A stretch of 64,000 nucleotides of DNA from Kribbella solani. GTDB taxonomy: Bacteria > Actinomycetota > Actinomycetes > Propionibacteriales > Kribbellaceae. The notes below the pieces were generated by a model. That model was not told the DNA's origin, searched no databases, and saw nothing but the letters and a program-made list of their open reading frames with translations. Position 1 is the first letter of the stretch. Every line of letters begins with the position of its first letter. Below are positions 25,969-34,432 of the stretch, in pieces. Location: contig NZ_JACHNF010000001.1 in NCBI RefSeq assembly GCF_014205295.1, positions 310,001 to 374,000 of the forward strand, in the 5' to 3' direction. The position numbers and the translations under genes were made by a program.

Positions 25969-27478
25969 CCGCGCCGGCAGCGAGGTGCTGGGCGAGCTGG
26001 AGCCGAGCCAGGTCCGGGTGCGGTTCCCACCGTCGCCGACCGGCCTGCTGACCGTCGGCAACATCCGCAGCGCGCTGTTCAACTGGGCGTTCGCACGGCA
26101 CTACGGCGGCAAGCTGGTGCTGCGGATCGAGGACACCGACACCGCACGCAACACCGAAGAGAGCTACCGCTACACGTACGACGCGCTGCGCTGGCTCGGC
26201 CTGAACTGGGACGAAGGACCGGAGGTCGGCGGCGACCTCGGGCCGTACCTGCAGTCCGAGCGGATGGACATCTACACGGACATCGTGACGAAGCTGCTCG
26301 CGGCCGGCAAGGCGTACCACTGCTACTGCTCGCAGGAGGAGCTGGACCAGCGCCGCGAGGCAGCCCGTACGGCCGGTCAGCACAGTGGGTACGACGGGCA
26401 TTGCCGCGATCTTCCACCCGAGCAACTCCAGGCGTACGTCGACGAGGGCCGGCGTCCCGTGGTCCGGCTGCGGATGCCTGACCATCCGATCGTCTTCGAC
26501 GACCTCGTGCGCGGCGAGATCACCTTCCTGCCGGAGAACCTCGGCGACTACGTACTCGTGCGCGCGAACGGCTACCCGCTGTACCCGCTGGTGAACCCGG
26601 TCGACGATGCGCTGATGGAGATCACCCACGTACTGCGTGGTGAGGACCTGTTGTCGTCGACGCCGCGGCAGATCGCCCTGTACGAGGCGCTCGCCGAGAT
26701 CGGTGTCGGCAGCGGCCGGACGCCGCGGTTCGGCCATCTGCCGTTCGTGATGGGCGAGGGCAACAAGCGGCTGTCGAAGCGTGACAAGGGTTCCGGCCTG
26801 ACCGAGTACGTCGAGCGTGGTTTTCTGCCCGAGGGTCTGCTGAACTACCTGGCTCTGCTCGGCTGGTCGATCGCCGAGGACCGGGACGTGTTCACGATGG
26901 CGGAGATGGTCGAGGCGTTCGACATCCGCAAGGTGAACTCGAATTCGGCCCGGTTCGATCCGAAGAAGTGCGAGGCGATCAACGCGGCGCACATGCGGAT
27001 GCTGCCGCGGGACGAGTTCGCCGAGCGGACGATCCCGTTCCTGGTGGGCGCCGGCCTGTTGCCGGAGCAGCCGGCGGAAGCACAGCTGGCCGTACTGCAT
27101 GCCGCCGTCCCGCTGGTGCAGGAGCGGATGAACATGCTGTCCGAGTCGGTCGGCATGCTCGGTTTCCTGTTCGTCGACGATGCCGCGTTCACGATCGATC
27201 CGGACGCGGCCGCGAAGGTGCTGACCGGGGACGCGGGCACTGTCCTGGACGCGTCCGCCAAGGCGCTCGCGGGCGTCGAGTGGACCACCGAAGCGATCGA
27301 GGCCGCGTTACGGGCCGCGCTGATCGAAGGGCTCGGCCTGAAACCGAAGAACGCGTTCGGTCCGGTCCGGGTGGCGATCTCGGGCCGCCGGATCTCGCCG
27401 CCGCTGTTCGAGTCGATGGAGCTGCTCGGCCGGGAGAAATCCCTGCACCGGCTCGAGCTGGCACGGCGTACGTCATGA
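25961..27478 (+). CDS. gltX: Glutamyl-tRNA synthetase
   Basis: 505 aa class Ic aminoacyl-tRNA synthetase. RFPPSPTG, LRIEDTD, HVLRGEDLLSSTP and the KMSKS-type KRLSKRD are present, followed by a C-terminal anticodon-binding domain. The HIGH signature reads TVGN (residues 31-34) where most GluRS have HxGx. tRNA-Gln and tRNA-Glu lie 1 kb downstream. In organisms without GlnRS the enzyme also charges tRNA-Gln for GatCAB, which is plausible here but not shown. GTG 25961. Confidence 0.95.
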   Translation: MTDRAGSEVLGELEPSQVRVRFPPSPTGLLTVGNIRSALFNWAFARHYGGKLVLRIEDTDTARNTEESYRYTYDALRWLGLNWDEGPEVGGDLGPYLQSERMDIYTDIVTKLLAAGKAYHCYCSQEELDQRREAARTAGQHSGYDGHCRDLPPEQLQAYVDEGRRPVVRLRMPDHPIVFDDLVRGEITFLPENLGDYVLVRANGYPLYPLVNPVDDALMEITHVLRGEDLLSSTPRQIALYEALAEIGVGSGRTPRFGHLPFVMGEGNKRLSKRDKGSGLTEYVERGFLPEGLLNYLALLGWSIAEDRDVFTMAEMVEAFDIRKVNSNSARFDPKKCEAINAAHMRMLPRDEFAERTIPFLVGAGLLPEQPAEAQLAVLHAAVPLVQERMNMLSESVGMLGFLFVDDAAFTIDPDAAAKVLTGDAGTVLDASAKALAGVEWTTEAIEAALRAALIEGLGLKPKNAFGPVRVAISGRRISPPLFESMELLGREKSLHRLELARRTS

Positions 27479-28389
27479 CGATGCCGACGCCGGAGAAGGC
27501 CCGCGACGTCACCCCGGGCCGGACGCGCTACCAGGACCTGCTCCGGGTACCGGAGGCGCCGCGCGGGTACGTGGTGCTCGGCGCGCTGACGATCCTGGTC
27601 GGCTGGATGCTCGCGAGCGTCGTCATCCTGACCATCCAGGTGTCGATCAAGAAGGACCCGGAGGGCACGATCTCCTGGTTCGGGCTGCTGGCCACGAACC
27701 TGACGCTGATCGTGCTGATCCCGCTCAGCATGCTGGTCGCCCAGAAGCTGAACCGCCAGCGACCGGGGCTGCTGTCCTCGGTGGTCGGCAGCCTGCGCTG
27801 GAAGCCGCTGGCCTGGTTCGCGCTGGCCGCGATCGTGATCGAGCTGCTGGCGCTGCTGGTCGTCCAGCTCGGTGACATCGAGCTCGCGACCGGTGAACGG
27901 CACGGCGGCGGCATGGCGCCGGACGTGATCGCGGTGATCGTCGTCACGCTGCTCACCTCGACGTTCCAGGCAGCGGGGGAGGAGTACTACTTCCGCGGCT
28001 ACATGCTGCAGGCGATGGGCGCGCTGGTCCGGAGCACGGTCGTCGTCGTACTGACGACCTCGATCCTGTTCACGATGGCGCACGGGATCTGGCCGTGGCA
28101 GAGTCCGGCTTTGTTCGTCGACCGGCTCGCGTTCGGCCTGGTCGCCGCGATCCTGGTCGTCCGGACCGGCGGGCTGGAGGCCGGCATCGCCGGGCACGCG
28201 GCGAACAACGTGGTCACGTTCGTGTTCGCGGCGCTGACGAACACCGTCGGCGCGAGCCTCGGCGTGAAGGACGCGCCGTGGTCGCTGGTGACCGTCGACG
28301 TGCTGAAGTTCGCCGCCTTCGGCGCCGCCGCGCTGTGGATCGCGGGCCGGCTGAACCTGACCGCGACGGGGGTCAGGAGTCAGGTGTGA
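27475..28389 (+). CDS. CPBP-family intramembrane glutamic endopeptidase
   Basis: 304 aa, ATG in an ATGA overlap with gltX. Several membrane helices are present. Motif 1 is AAGEEYYFRGYML (EExxxR), motif 2 FTMAHG (FxxxH) and motif 3 HAANN (HxxxN/B). These are the catalytic residues of the Abi/CAAX protease group, all intact. It could process prenylated or signal-like peptides or act in bacteriocin immunity; the target is unknown. Confidence 0.92.
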   Translation: MTMPTPEKARDVTPGRTRYQDLLRVPEAPRGYVVLGALTILVGWMLASVVILTIQVSIKKDPEGTISWFGLLATNLTLIVLIPLSMLVAQKLNRQRPGLLSSVVGSLRWKPLAWFALAAIVIELLALLVVQLGDIELATGERHGGGMAPDVIAVIVVTLLTSTFQAAGEEYYFRGYMLQAMGALVRSTVVVVLTTSILFTMAHGIWPWQSPALFVDRLAFGLVAAILVVRTGGLEAGIAGHAANNVVTFVFAALTNTVGASLGVKDAPWSLVTVDVLKFAAFGAAALWIAGRLNLTATGVRSQV

Positions 28390-28421
28390 CGGGAGTGACA
28401 ACTCGCGGGCGGGGGCCCGTT

Positions 28422-28451
28422 TTGCTCCTCGGTCCCTGCCTCGGGTAAGCT
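28422..28451 (+). promoter_or_regulatory. Candidate promoter of the tRNA-Gln/tRNA-Glu unit
   Basis: -35 TTGCTC (28422-28427), 18-bp spacer, -10 TAAGCT (28446-28451), about 55 bp upstream of tRNA-Gln. Confidence 0.5.
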
Positions 28452-28507
28452 CTCCGAGCCGGGTTGATGAGGGCGGAAACAAACTCCCAGCACGGTGAAA
28501 ATGCCTT

Positions 28508-28579
28508 TGGGGTATGGGGTAATTGGCAGCCCGTCTGATTCTGGTTCAGTTAGTCTAGGTTCGAGTCCTAGTACCCCAG
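28508..28579 (+). tRNA. tRNA-Gln (CTG)
   Basis: Cloverleaf with acceptor TGGGGTA (28508-28514) / TACCCCA (28572-28578), discriminator G, T arm GTTCGAGTC, and anticodon loop TTCTGGT giving anticodon CTG. CCA is not encoded (the next bases are CGG). Confidence 0.95.
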
Positions 28580-28657
28580 CGGATTGGACCGCACCGGTGA
28601 AAATCGGTAGAGTTCAACCTCGTTGCCCGGGCCGAAAAGCCCGGTTGACACACCTCT

Positions 28658-28733
28658 GGCCCCGTTGTGTAGCGGCCTAGCACGCCGCCCTCTCAAGGCG
28701 GTAGCGCGGGTTCGAATCCCGTCGGGGCTACCA
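28658..28733 (+). tRNA. tRNA-Glu (CTC), CCA encoded
   Basis: Acceptor GGCCCCG (28658-28664) / CGGGGCT, discriminator A (28730), then CCA (28731-28733) in the DNA. Anticodon stem CCGCC/GGCGG, loop CTCTCAA, anticodon CTC. It lies 78 bp after tRNA-Gln and probably on the same transcript. Confidence 0.96.
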
Positions 28734-28738
28734 GAGAA

Positions 28739-28775
28739 GAAGACCCTCGTCCTTCTGGACGGGGGTCTTCGTGCG
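28739..28775 (+). terminator. Terminator after tRNA-Glu
   Basis: Stem GAAGACCCTCGTCC (28739-28752), loop TTCT, GGACGGGGGTCTTC (28757-28770), with one G-T pair. A weak T stretch follows. Confidence 0.85.
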
Positions 28776-28801
28776 TTTCGGCACGGGTTGGTAACGGCTG
28801 C

Positions 28802-28844
28802 TGGACACCTTCTTGTCTAAGCGCTTAGAGTCTAACCGCTTAGA
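28802..28844 (+). promoter_or_regulatory. Promoter with tandem LacI-type operators for the nucleoside operon
   Basis: TCTAAGCGCTTAGA (28816-28829, perfect palindrome) and TCTAACCGCTTAGA (28831-28844) are separated by one base. A -35 TGGACA (28802-28807) and -10 TAGAGT (28826-28831) overlap the first operator, so a bound repressor would block RNA polymerase. The likely repressor is the LacI protein encoded at the end of this operon. Confidence 0.8.
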
Positions 28845-28888
28845 CCTTCGAGGCCGGCTCTCCGGCCGTTCGTGGAAAGGGGAGCGCC

Positions 28889-30190
28889 GTGCGGCGAAAC
28901 CTCTTTGCTGTACCGGCCGCCCTGGTGGCCACCGCGCTGCTGGTGGCCGGATGTGGTGGCTCGTCCGAGACCCCGGCCGCGACCGACTCCGGTCCGGCCA
29001 CCGGGACCGTCAACTTCGCCGGCACCGACAACGCCGAGACGTACCAGCCGGTGATCAAGGCCTTCGAGGCGAAGAACCCCGGGATCACGGTCAACTACAC
29101 CCAGATCCCGTTCGACCAGTTCAACGCGACCATGCAGCAGCGGCTGAGCGCGAAGGACACCGGCATCGACGTGTACACGGTCGACGAGCCGCGGGTGTCC
29201 CAGCTGGCCGCGAAGGGGTTCCTGGTCGATCTCAGTGAGCTCGACGCGAAGGTGAAGTCGTCGTTCAGCGCGGCGGCGTACAAGACCAACCACTTCCGCG
29301 ACAAGCTCTGGTCGCTGCCGATGTGGAACTCCACCCAGTACCTCTTCTACAACAAGACCGCGCTGGCCAAGGCGAAGGTGACGCCGCCGACCGCCGACCC
29401 ACAGCAGCGCTGGACCTGGGAGCAGGTCGAGGCCGCCGGTCGCAAGGCGATGCAGTCCGGTGGCACCAAGTACGGCCTGTTCATGGAGCAGCCGGAGGCG
29501 TACTACCAGCTGCAGCCGCTGGCCGAGTCGCTCGGCGGCGGATCGGGTATCGAGGGCGACGACGCGCTCACCCCGGCGGTCGAGACGGACGGCTGGAAGA
29601 AGGCCATGCAGTGGTACGGCAACACGTACGCGAGCGGACTGTCGCCGCGCGGGATCGGCGGCTTCCAGACCGGACCGGTGTTCGCGAACGGTGGCGTCGC
29701 GTTCTTCGTCGGCGGTCCGTGGGACCTGAAGATCTTCGGCAGCTCGAAGGTCGACTGGGGCGTCGCTCCGCTGCCGTACTTCCAGGGCGGCAAGCCGGTC
29801 AGCCCGACCGGGTCCTGGTCGCTCGGTCTGAACCCGGCGTCCAAGCAGCTGGGGATGGCCCGCAAGTTCCTCGAGTTCGCCACCCTCGATCCGGCCGGCA
29901 ACCTGGCCACCACGAGCGCGACGACGATCATTCCGGCGAACCTGGACGCGCGGAAGCAGTACACCCCGAAGATGGACAGCTTCTCCGGCGCGAAGACGGT
30001 CGGCGCCGCGGCGATCACGACGTACGAGAGTGAGCACACCGCGGTGTCGCGGCCGGTGAGCGTCGGGTACATCCAGTTCGAGGAAGTGATGGGCAAGGCG
30101 TTCGCGGACATCCGCAACGGCAGCAACCCGGACGCGCGGTTGCAGGAGGCGACCCGGCAGCTGACCGAGGCCTGGAAGTCGATCAAGTGA
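28889..30190 (+). CDS. ABC transporter solute-binding lipoprotein (sugar type)
   Basis: 433 aa. The signal peptide has a lipobox (LLVAGCGG, Cys ~22), so the protein is lipid-anchored outside the membrane. It has the family 1 (MalE-like) pattern NAETYQPVIKAFEAKNPGITVNY, WSLPMWNSTQYLFYNKTAL and an FANGGVAFFVGGPWD segment. GTG 28889 follows AAAGGGGAG. Its operon partners include a nucleoside hydrolase, so the predicted cargo is a nucleoside or related ribosyl compound rather than a plain sugar. The stop overlaps the first permease (GTGA). Confidence 0.92.
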   Translation: MRRNLFAVPAALVATALLVAGCGGSSETPAATDSGPATGTVNFAGTDNAETYQPVIKAFEAKNPGITVNYTQIPFDQFNATMQQRLSAKDTGIDVYTVDEPRVSQLAAKGFLVDLSELDAKVKSSFSAAAYKTNHFRDKLWSLPMWNSTQYLFYNKTALAKAKVTPPTADPQQRWTWEQVEAAGRKAMQSGGTKYGLFMEQPEAYYQLQPLAESLGGGSGIEGDDALTPAVETDGWKKAMQWYGNTYASGLSPRGIGGFQTGPVFANGGVAFFVGGPWDLKIFGSSKVDWGVAPLPYFQGGKPVSPTGSWSLGLNPASKQLGMARKFLEFATLDPAGNLATTSATTIIPANLDARKQYTPKMDSFSGAKTVGAAAITTYESEHTAVSRPVSVGYIQFEEVMGKAFADIRNGSNPDARLQEATRQLTEAWKSIK

Positions 30191-31065
30191 GCAGTCGCCA
30201 GGAACGCAAGGGCCGGCAGGGGCTGATCGCCCTTGCCTTCCTGGCGCCCGCGTTGCTCTGCCTCGCGGTGCTGCGGATCGTGCCGGCGATCTCGGCAGTG
30301 GTCGAGAGCTTCTACTCCGAGAGCCTGCTGCGCGGTGGCCGGGTGTTCGCCGGGCTGAGCAACTACGGCGACCTGCTGGCCAGCAAGGACTTCCGGCAGT
30401 CGGTCGGCGTCACCCTGCTCTTCACCGTGCTGGTCAACCCGATCCAGGTCGTGGTGTCGTTCCTGCTGGCTGTTCTGTTCACGCAGAAGGCAGCCGGGTC
30501 GCGTCTCTGGCGTACGTTGGTGATCCTGCCGATCGCCACCCCACCTGCTGTCTCCGCGGTGATCTGGAGTGTCATCTACCGACCGGACGGCCTGGCGAAC
30601 GGCGTACTCGACCGGCTCGGCATCTCCGCCCAGCCGTTCCTCACGTCGCCGAGTCAGGTACTGCCGTCGCTGATCGTCCTGCTGTCGTGGATCGGCGTCG
30701 GGTACTGGATGCTCTTCCTGATCGCGGGCATCCAGGAAGTACCGGAAGAGGTACGCGAAGCCGCACTGCTCGACGGTGCAGGTGCCTGGCGCCGGATGAT
30801 CTCAGTCACCCTGCCGCTCGTACGCCGCCCACTGGCCTTCGTACTGGTAGCCGACACCGTCTCGAACCTGCTGGTGTTCGCACCGGTCCAGATCCTCACC
30901 AAGGGCGGACCGAACGGAAACAGCAACCTCCTGATGTACGACGTGTACAACCGGGCGTACGCGCTTGGTGACATCCATGTCGCGCAGGCCGAGGTGGTCA
31001 TCCTGGTCGCGCTCACGCTGGCGATCGTCGCCGGCCAGTTCCGGCTGTTGCGAGGTGACCAGTGA
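30187..31065 (+). CDS. ABC transporter permease, MalF-like
   Basis: 292 aa with six predicted helices. The cytoplasmic EAA loop reads EVREAALLDGAGAWRRMISVTLPLVRR and would contact an ATPase. GTG 30187 overlaps the solute-binding gene and the stop overlaps the next permease (GTGA). No ATPase gene is present in the operon. Confidence 0.93.
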   Translation: MSSRQERKGRQGLIALAFLAPALLCLAVLRIVPAISAVVESFYSESLLRGGRVFAGLSNYGDLLASKDFRQSVGVTLLFTVLVNPIQVVVSFLLAVLFTQKAAGSRLWRTLVILPIATPPAVSAVIWSVIYRPDGLANGVLDRLGISAQPFLTSPSQVLPSLIVLLSWIGVGYWMLFLIAGIQEVPEEVREAALLDGAGAWRRMISVTLPLVRRPLAFVLVADTVSNLLVFAPVQILTKGGPNGNSNLLMYDVYNRAYALGDIHVAQAEVVILVALTLAIVAGQFRLLRGDQ

Positions 31066-31880
31066 GGCGCGTCAGCCTGTCGGTGCTCGGCGGTGTCGTC
31101 GGCATCCTGTTCTTCCTGCCGCTGCTCTGGGTTGTCACCAACTCACTGCGCCCGGGCTCGGAGACGTTCGCACACCTCAACCCGCTGTCCTGGTCGACGT
31201 TCTTCGAGCTGCGGCCGACACTGCGGAACTACTCGGCCCTGCTGAGCAGTGAGATCGGCCGCGCGACGCTCAACTCGATCCTGGTCAGTGTCGCGACGGT
31301 AGCGATCGGCCTGGCGGTCTGTGCGTCAGCTGCCTTCGGACTGTCCGCGTTCCAGTTCCGGGGGCGCGGGCTGGTGTTCGGCGTGGTGGTGCTGAGCTTC
31401 CTGGTGCCGTTCGACGCGATCGCTATCCCGCTGTCGACCATGTTCCGGGACTGGCACCTCACCAACACGTTCACCGGCCTGGTACTACCCGGGATCGGCA
31501 ACGGGATGGCGATCTTCCTGCTCCGGCAGTTCTTCCTCGGCATCCCGACCGAGCTGGTAGAAGCGGGTCGGCTGGACGGGCTGAACTGGTTCGGTGTCTT
31601 CCGCTGGATCTATCTGCCGTTGTCGAAGCCGGCACTGATCGGCGCCGGGCTGATGCTGTTCCTGTTCCAGTGGCAGTCGTACGTCTGGCCGCTGCTGATC
31701 GGCACCGACGCCAAGCACATCCTCGGTCCGGTCGCGCTGTCCAACCTGCAGGGCCAGAACTTCGCCGACTACGGTCTCGTCTTCGCGGGTGCCGTCGTCC
31801 TCACCGTCATCCCGCTGGTGGTCATCGCCGGTTTCCAGCGGTACTTCGTCCAGTCCGTGTCGAGTAGCGGACTCAAGTAG
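31062..31880 (+). CDS. ABC transporter permease, MalG-like
   Basis: 272 aa. The EAA loop is TELVEAGRLDGLNWFGVFRWIYLPLSKPALIGAG. A typical MalG N-terminus (VVTNSLRPGSETFAH) is visible. GTG 31062. It pairs with the upstream MalF-like permease. A shared MsiK-type ATPase elsewhere in the genome is the likely energy source, as in Streptomyces sugar importers (inference). Confidence 0.93.
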   Translation: MRRVSLSVLGGVVGILFFLPLLWVVTNSLRPGSETFAHLNPLSWSTFFELRPTLRNYSALLSSEIGRATLNSILVSVATVAIGLAVCASAAFGLSAFQFRGRGLVFGVVVLSFLVPFDAIAIPLSTMFRDWHLTNTFTGLVLPGIGNGMAIFLLRQFFLGIPTELVEAGRLDGLNWFGVFRWIYLPLSKPALIGAGLMLFLFQWQSYVWPLLIGTDAKHILGPVALSNLQGQNFADYGLVFAGAVVLTVIPLVVIAGFQRYFVQSVSSSGLK

Positions 31881-31887
31881 GGAGACC

Positions 31888-32808
31888 ATGCGATCCATCA
31901 TTCTGGACACCGATATCGGTTCCGACGTCGACGACGCGATGGCGCTCGCCCAGCTGATGGGCAGCCCGGAGCTCGAGCTCGTCGAGGTGCACACGGTGTA
32001 CGGCGACACCCGCCTGCGCGCCCAGCTGGCCCGCCGGTACGCCGCACTCGCCGGGCGTGACGTGGACGTCGTACCGGGCGTGGTGGAGCCGATCTCCGGA
32101 CGTGAGGTCTGGTGGGCCGGGCACGAGGGCACGCTGCACGCTGACCTGGACGCCGAGACCATCAGCGCGGACAGCGCGCCGGAGCGGCTCGTCGCCCGGC
32201 TGCGCGCGCGGCCGGGGGGGCTCGACGTGGCAGCGATCGGGCCGCTGACCAACCTGGCGGCCGCGTTCGCCCTCGAACCGCAAGCGGCCGGCTGGATTCG
32301 GCACCTGTGGGTTATGGGCGGCGGGTTCGGTGCTGCCGAGGACGCGGAGCACAACTTCAGGTCCGATGACGTCGCGGCCCAGGCCGTACTGAACGCGGGG
32401 GTTCCGACCACGATCACCGGCCTGGAGATCACCCGTCAGGTCACCATCGAGGCCGCGCGGCTGGAACGCATCCGCGCCGCCGGTCCGCTCGGTGCCGCGC
32501 TCGGGGCGGACATCGAGCAGTGGTGGGCGTTCTGGAACGAGACCTGGAACGTGCCGCACGACCCAGTTGCCCTGCTCGCGCTGAGCCGGCCGGAGCTGTT
32601 CACCTTCTCCGAGACCGGACGGGTGACGATCGCCATCGGTGGTGAGGCCGCCGGGCACAGCACCTTCACGCCGGACCCCACCGGCAGCGTGCGGATCGTC
32701 ACCGGCGTCGACGGCGAGCAGGTGGCCGAGGAAATCACCAGCCGCATCGTGACAGCCGGGACGGCTTACCCTGCTCGCCATGAGGGGATCGATGACGACC
32801 GCGCGTGA
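31888..32808 (+). CDS. Nucleoside hydrolase (IUNH family)
   Basis: 306 aa. Hydrolyses the N-glycosidic bond of ribonucleosides to base and ribose. The Ca2+-binding N-terminus reads DTDIGSDVDDAMAL, a variant of DTDPGxDD with two extra residues. AIGPLTNLAAAF, WVMGGGF and NVPHDPVALLAL are typical, the last carrying the later metal Asp. ATG 31888 follows AGGGAG. It sits between the importer and the LacI regulator, which ties transport to nucleoside breakdown. Confidence 0.92.
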   Translation: MRSIILDTDIGSDVDDAMALAQLMGSPELELVEVHTVYGDTRLRAQLARRYAALAGRDVDVVPGVVEPISGREVWWAGHEGTLHADLDAETISADSAPERLVARLRARPGGLDVAAIGPLTNLAAAFALEPQAAGWIRHLWVMGGGFGAAEDAEHNFRSDDVAAQAVLNAGVPTTITGLEITRQVTIEAARLERIRAAGPLGAALGADIEQWWAFWNETWNVPHDPVALLALSRPELFTFSETGRVTIAIGGEAAGHSTFTPDPTGSVRIVTGVDGEQVAEEITSRIVTAGTAYPARHEGIDDDRA

Positions 32809-33802
32809 CGTCGCGGAGCGGGCCGGTACGTCCACCGCGGTAGTCAGCTACGTCTTCAACAACGGCCCGCGGCCAGTGTCGGCGGAGACCCGCCGGCGGG
32901 TGCTGGAGGCCGCGGCGGAGCTGGACTACCGGCCGAACATTCTCGCCCGCGCGCTCAGTGCCGGGCGTACGTACTCGCTCGGGTTGCTGATCCCGCAGAT
33001 CCGCAACCCGTACTTCGCGACCCTGGCCGAGCACCTGGAGAGTTTCGCCCGGCAGCACGACCATCTGCTGCTGATCGGTGACTCGGCCGGTGATCCGGAG
33101 CAGGAGTCGGCGCACATCGGCTCGTTCATCGAGCGGAAGGTCGACGGCGTCGTACTCGTCTCGCTGCTGGTGGAACCGGCGATCCAGCGCTTCGCGGCGG
33201 CCAACGTACCGGTCGTCGCGCTGCATCCGGTGCCGGACGGGGTAACTGTCTCCACGTTGTCGATCGACTACGTCGCGGCGGCCGCGGCGTCGACCGAGCA
33301 CCTGCTGTCGCACGGCTACCGCACGATCGGCGTCGTCACCGGGCCGGCGGATTCACCGGGTACGGCGGAGCACCGGCGCGGTATCGAGCAGGCACTGGAA
33401 GCACACCCGCGGGCCTCGGCGCGCTACGTCGCGTCGCCGGTTTCGCGGTTCGCGGCGCGGGACGCCGTACGCCCGTGGTTCCGGCAGAAGCGCCCACCGC
33501 GGGCGATCTACTGCTCCACCGACGAGCAGGCGTTCGGCGTCCTGTACGCGGCCTGGGAAGCCGGATTGCGCGTACCGGACGATGTCGCGGTGATGGGATT
33601 CGACGGCACCAGCGAATGCACGGTGACTGTGCCTCCGTTGGCCAGCGTGCGGCAACCGATCGAGGACACCGCACGCCAAGCAGTCGAACTCCTGCTGGAC
33701 CGCTCGAACCGCACGGCGACGCGCCATGTCCTCGACTACGGGTTGGTTCCCAGCGCCTCGTGCGGCTGTCAGGCCGGTGACGGGCTACCGGTGTCGGACT
33801 GA
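32792..33802 (+). CDS. LacI-family transcriptional regulator
   Basis: 336 aa from ATG 32792 (SD GAGGGG; ATG 32780 in frame upstream). The N-terminal HTH reads TARDVAERAGTSTAVVSYVFNNGPRPVSAETRRRVLEAAAELDYRPN with the hinge ILARALSAGRT. The periplasmic-binding-like effector domain shows GVVTGPADSPGTAEHRRG and VPDDVAVMGFDGT. It overlaps the nucleoside hydrolase end by 17 bp. It probably represses the operon through the two palindromes at 28816-28844, with a nucleoside or base as inducer. The 3' end overlaps the convergent HdeD gene by 34 bp. Confidence 0.93.
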   Translation: MTTARDVAERAGTSTAVVSYVFNNGPRPVSAETRRRVLEAAAELDYRPNILARALSAGRTYSLGLLIPQIRNPYFATLAEHLESFARQHDHLLLIGDSAGDPEQESAHIGSFIERKVDGVVLVSLLVEPAIQRFAAANVPVVALHPVPDGVTVSTLSIDYVAAAAASTEHLLSHGYRTIGVVTGPADSPGTAEHRRGIEQALEAHPRASARYVASPVSRFAARDAVRPWFRQKRPPRAIYCSTDEQAFGVLYAAWEAGLRVPDDVAVMGFDGTSECTVTVPPLASVRQPIEDTARQAVELLLDRSNRTATRHVLDYGLVPSASCGCQAGDGLPVSD

Positions 33803-34356
33803 GCCGGGCCGGACGCGGCGCGCCGTACCGACAGGCCGACACCGATGAGTACGGCACCCCAGATCAATGCGGTGATGCCGAGCAGTACGGCGATCTTGAC
33901 CGCACTGGGACCGGGCCGGGCCGCGAACAGGATGCCGAGGAGCAGCGACAGTACGCCGTTCAGCACCAGCAGCCAGCGCGGTACGAAGAGCTGGCTGCTG
34001 AACGCGCCGGCCAGCTCGAAGATGCCGCGGACGATCAGCCAGATGCCGAGGATCCAGGTCAGTGTCACCGCCGTCATGCCCGGGTGGACGATCGCGAAGA
34101 ACCCCGCCAGCAGCGCGATCACGCCGAGCACGATCAGGTAGACCCGGCTACCGCCGCGCGTCTCGGGCTGGAACGCCTGGGCGAGCGAGCCGATCCCGTC
34201 GGTGAGCGCCCAGATGCCCCAGAGCACCGCGAGCGCGATCGCCGTGGAGATCGGCCAGGCGATCGCCATGATTCCGAACACGATGCCGATCGCGCCCCGG
34301 ACGAGCAGCATCTTCCAACCGAGTGTCAGCCAGTCCCGCTCCATGCCAGACCACAT
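33769..34356 (-). CDS. HdeD family membrane protein (DUF308)
   Basis: 195 aa with six predicted helices in three repeated pairs (VRGAIGIVFGIMAIAWPISTAIALAVLWGIWAL, LGVIALLAGFFAIVHPGMTA, LNGVLSLLLGILFAARPGPSA). The repeated GxxxxxxGxxxxxxPxxS pattern is the DUF308 signature. ATG 34356 follows AGGAGG. Function is unclear; HdeD is linked to acid resistance in enterobacteria. Confidence 0.9.
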   Translation of the reverse strand: MWSGMERDWLTLGWKMLLVRGAIGIVFGIMAIAWPISTAIALAVLWGIWALTDGIGSLAQAFQPETRGGSRVYLIVLGVIALLAGFFAIVHPGMTAVTLTWILGIWLIVRGIFELAGAFSSQLFVPRWLLVLNGVLSLLLGILFAARPGPSAVKIAVLLGITALIWGAVLIGVGLSVRRAASGPAQSDTGSPSPA

Positions 34357-34432
34357 GCCAGACCTCCTCGAGGGATGTACTCCTCATGGTGATCTCAGCA
34401 ACGCTGTGTGACAACAACCGACGCGATCCCGC

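Noticed and set aside
28600-28657. TTGACA at 28645 as a separate promoter for tRNA-Glu
   Set aside because: The tRNA begins seven bases later, leaving no room for a -10 box; co-transcription with tRNA-Gln is more likely.
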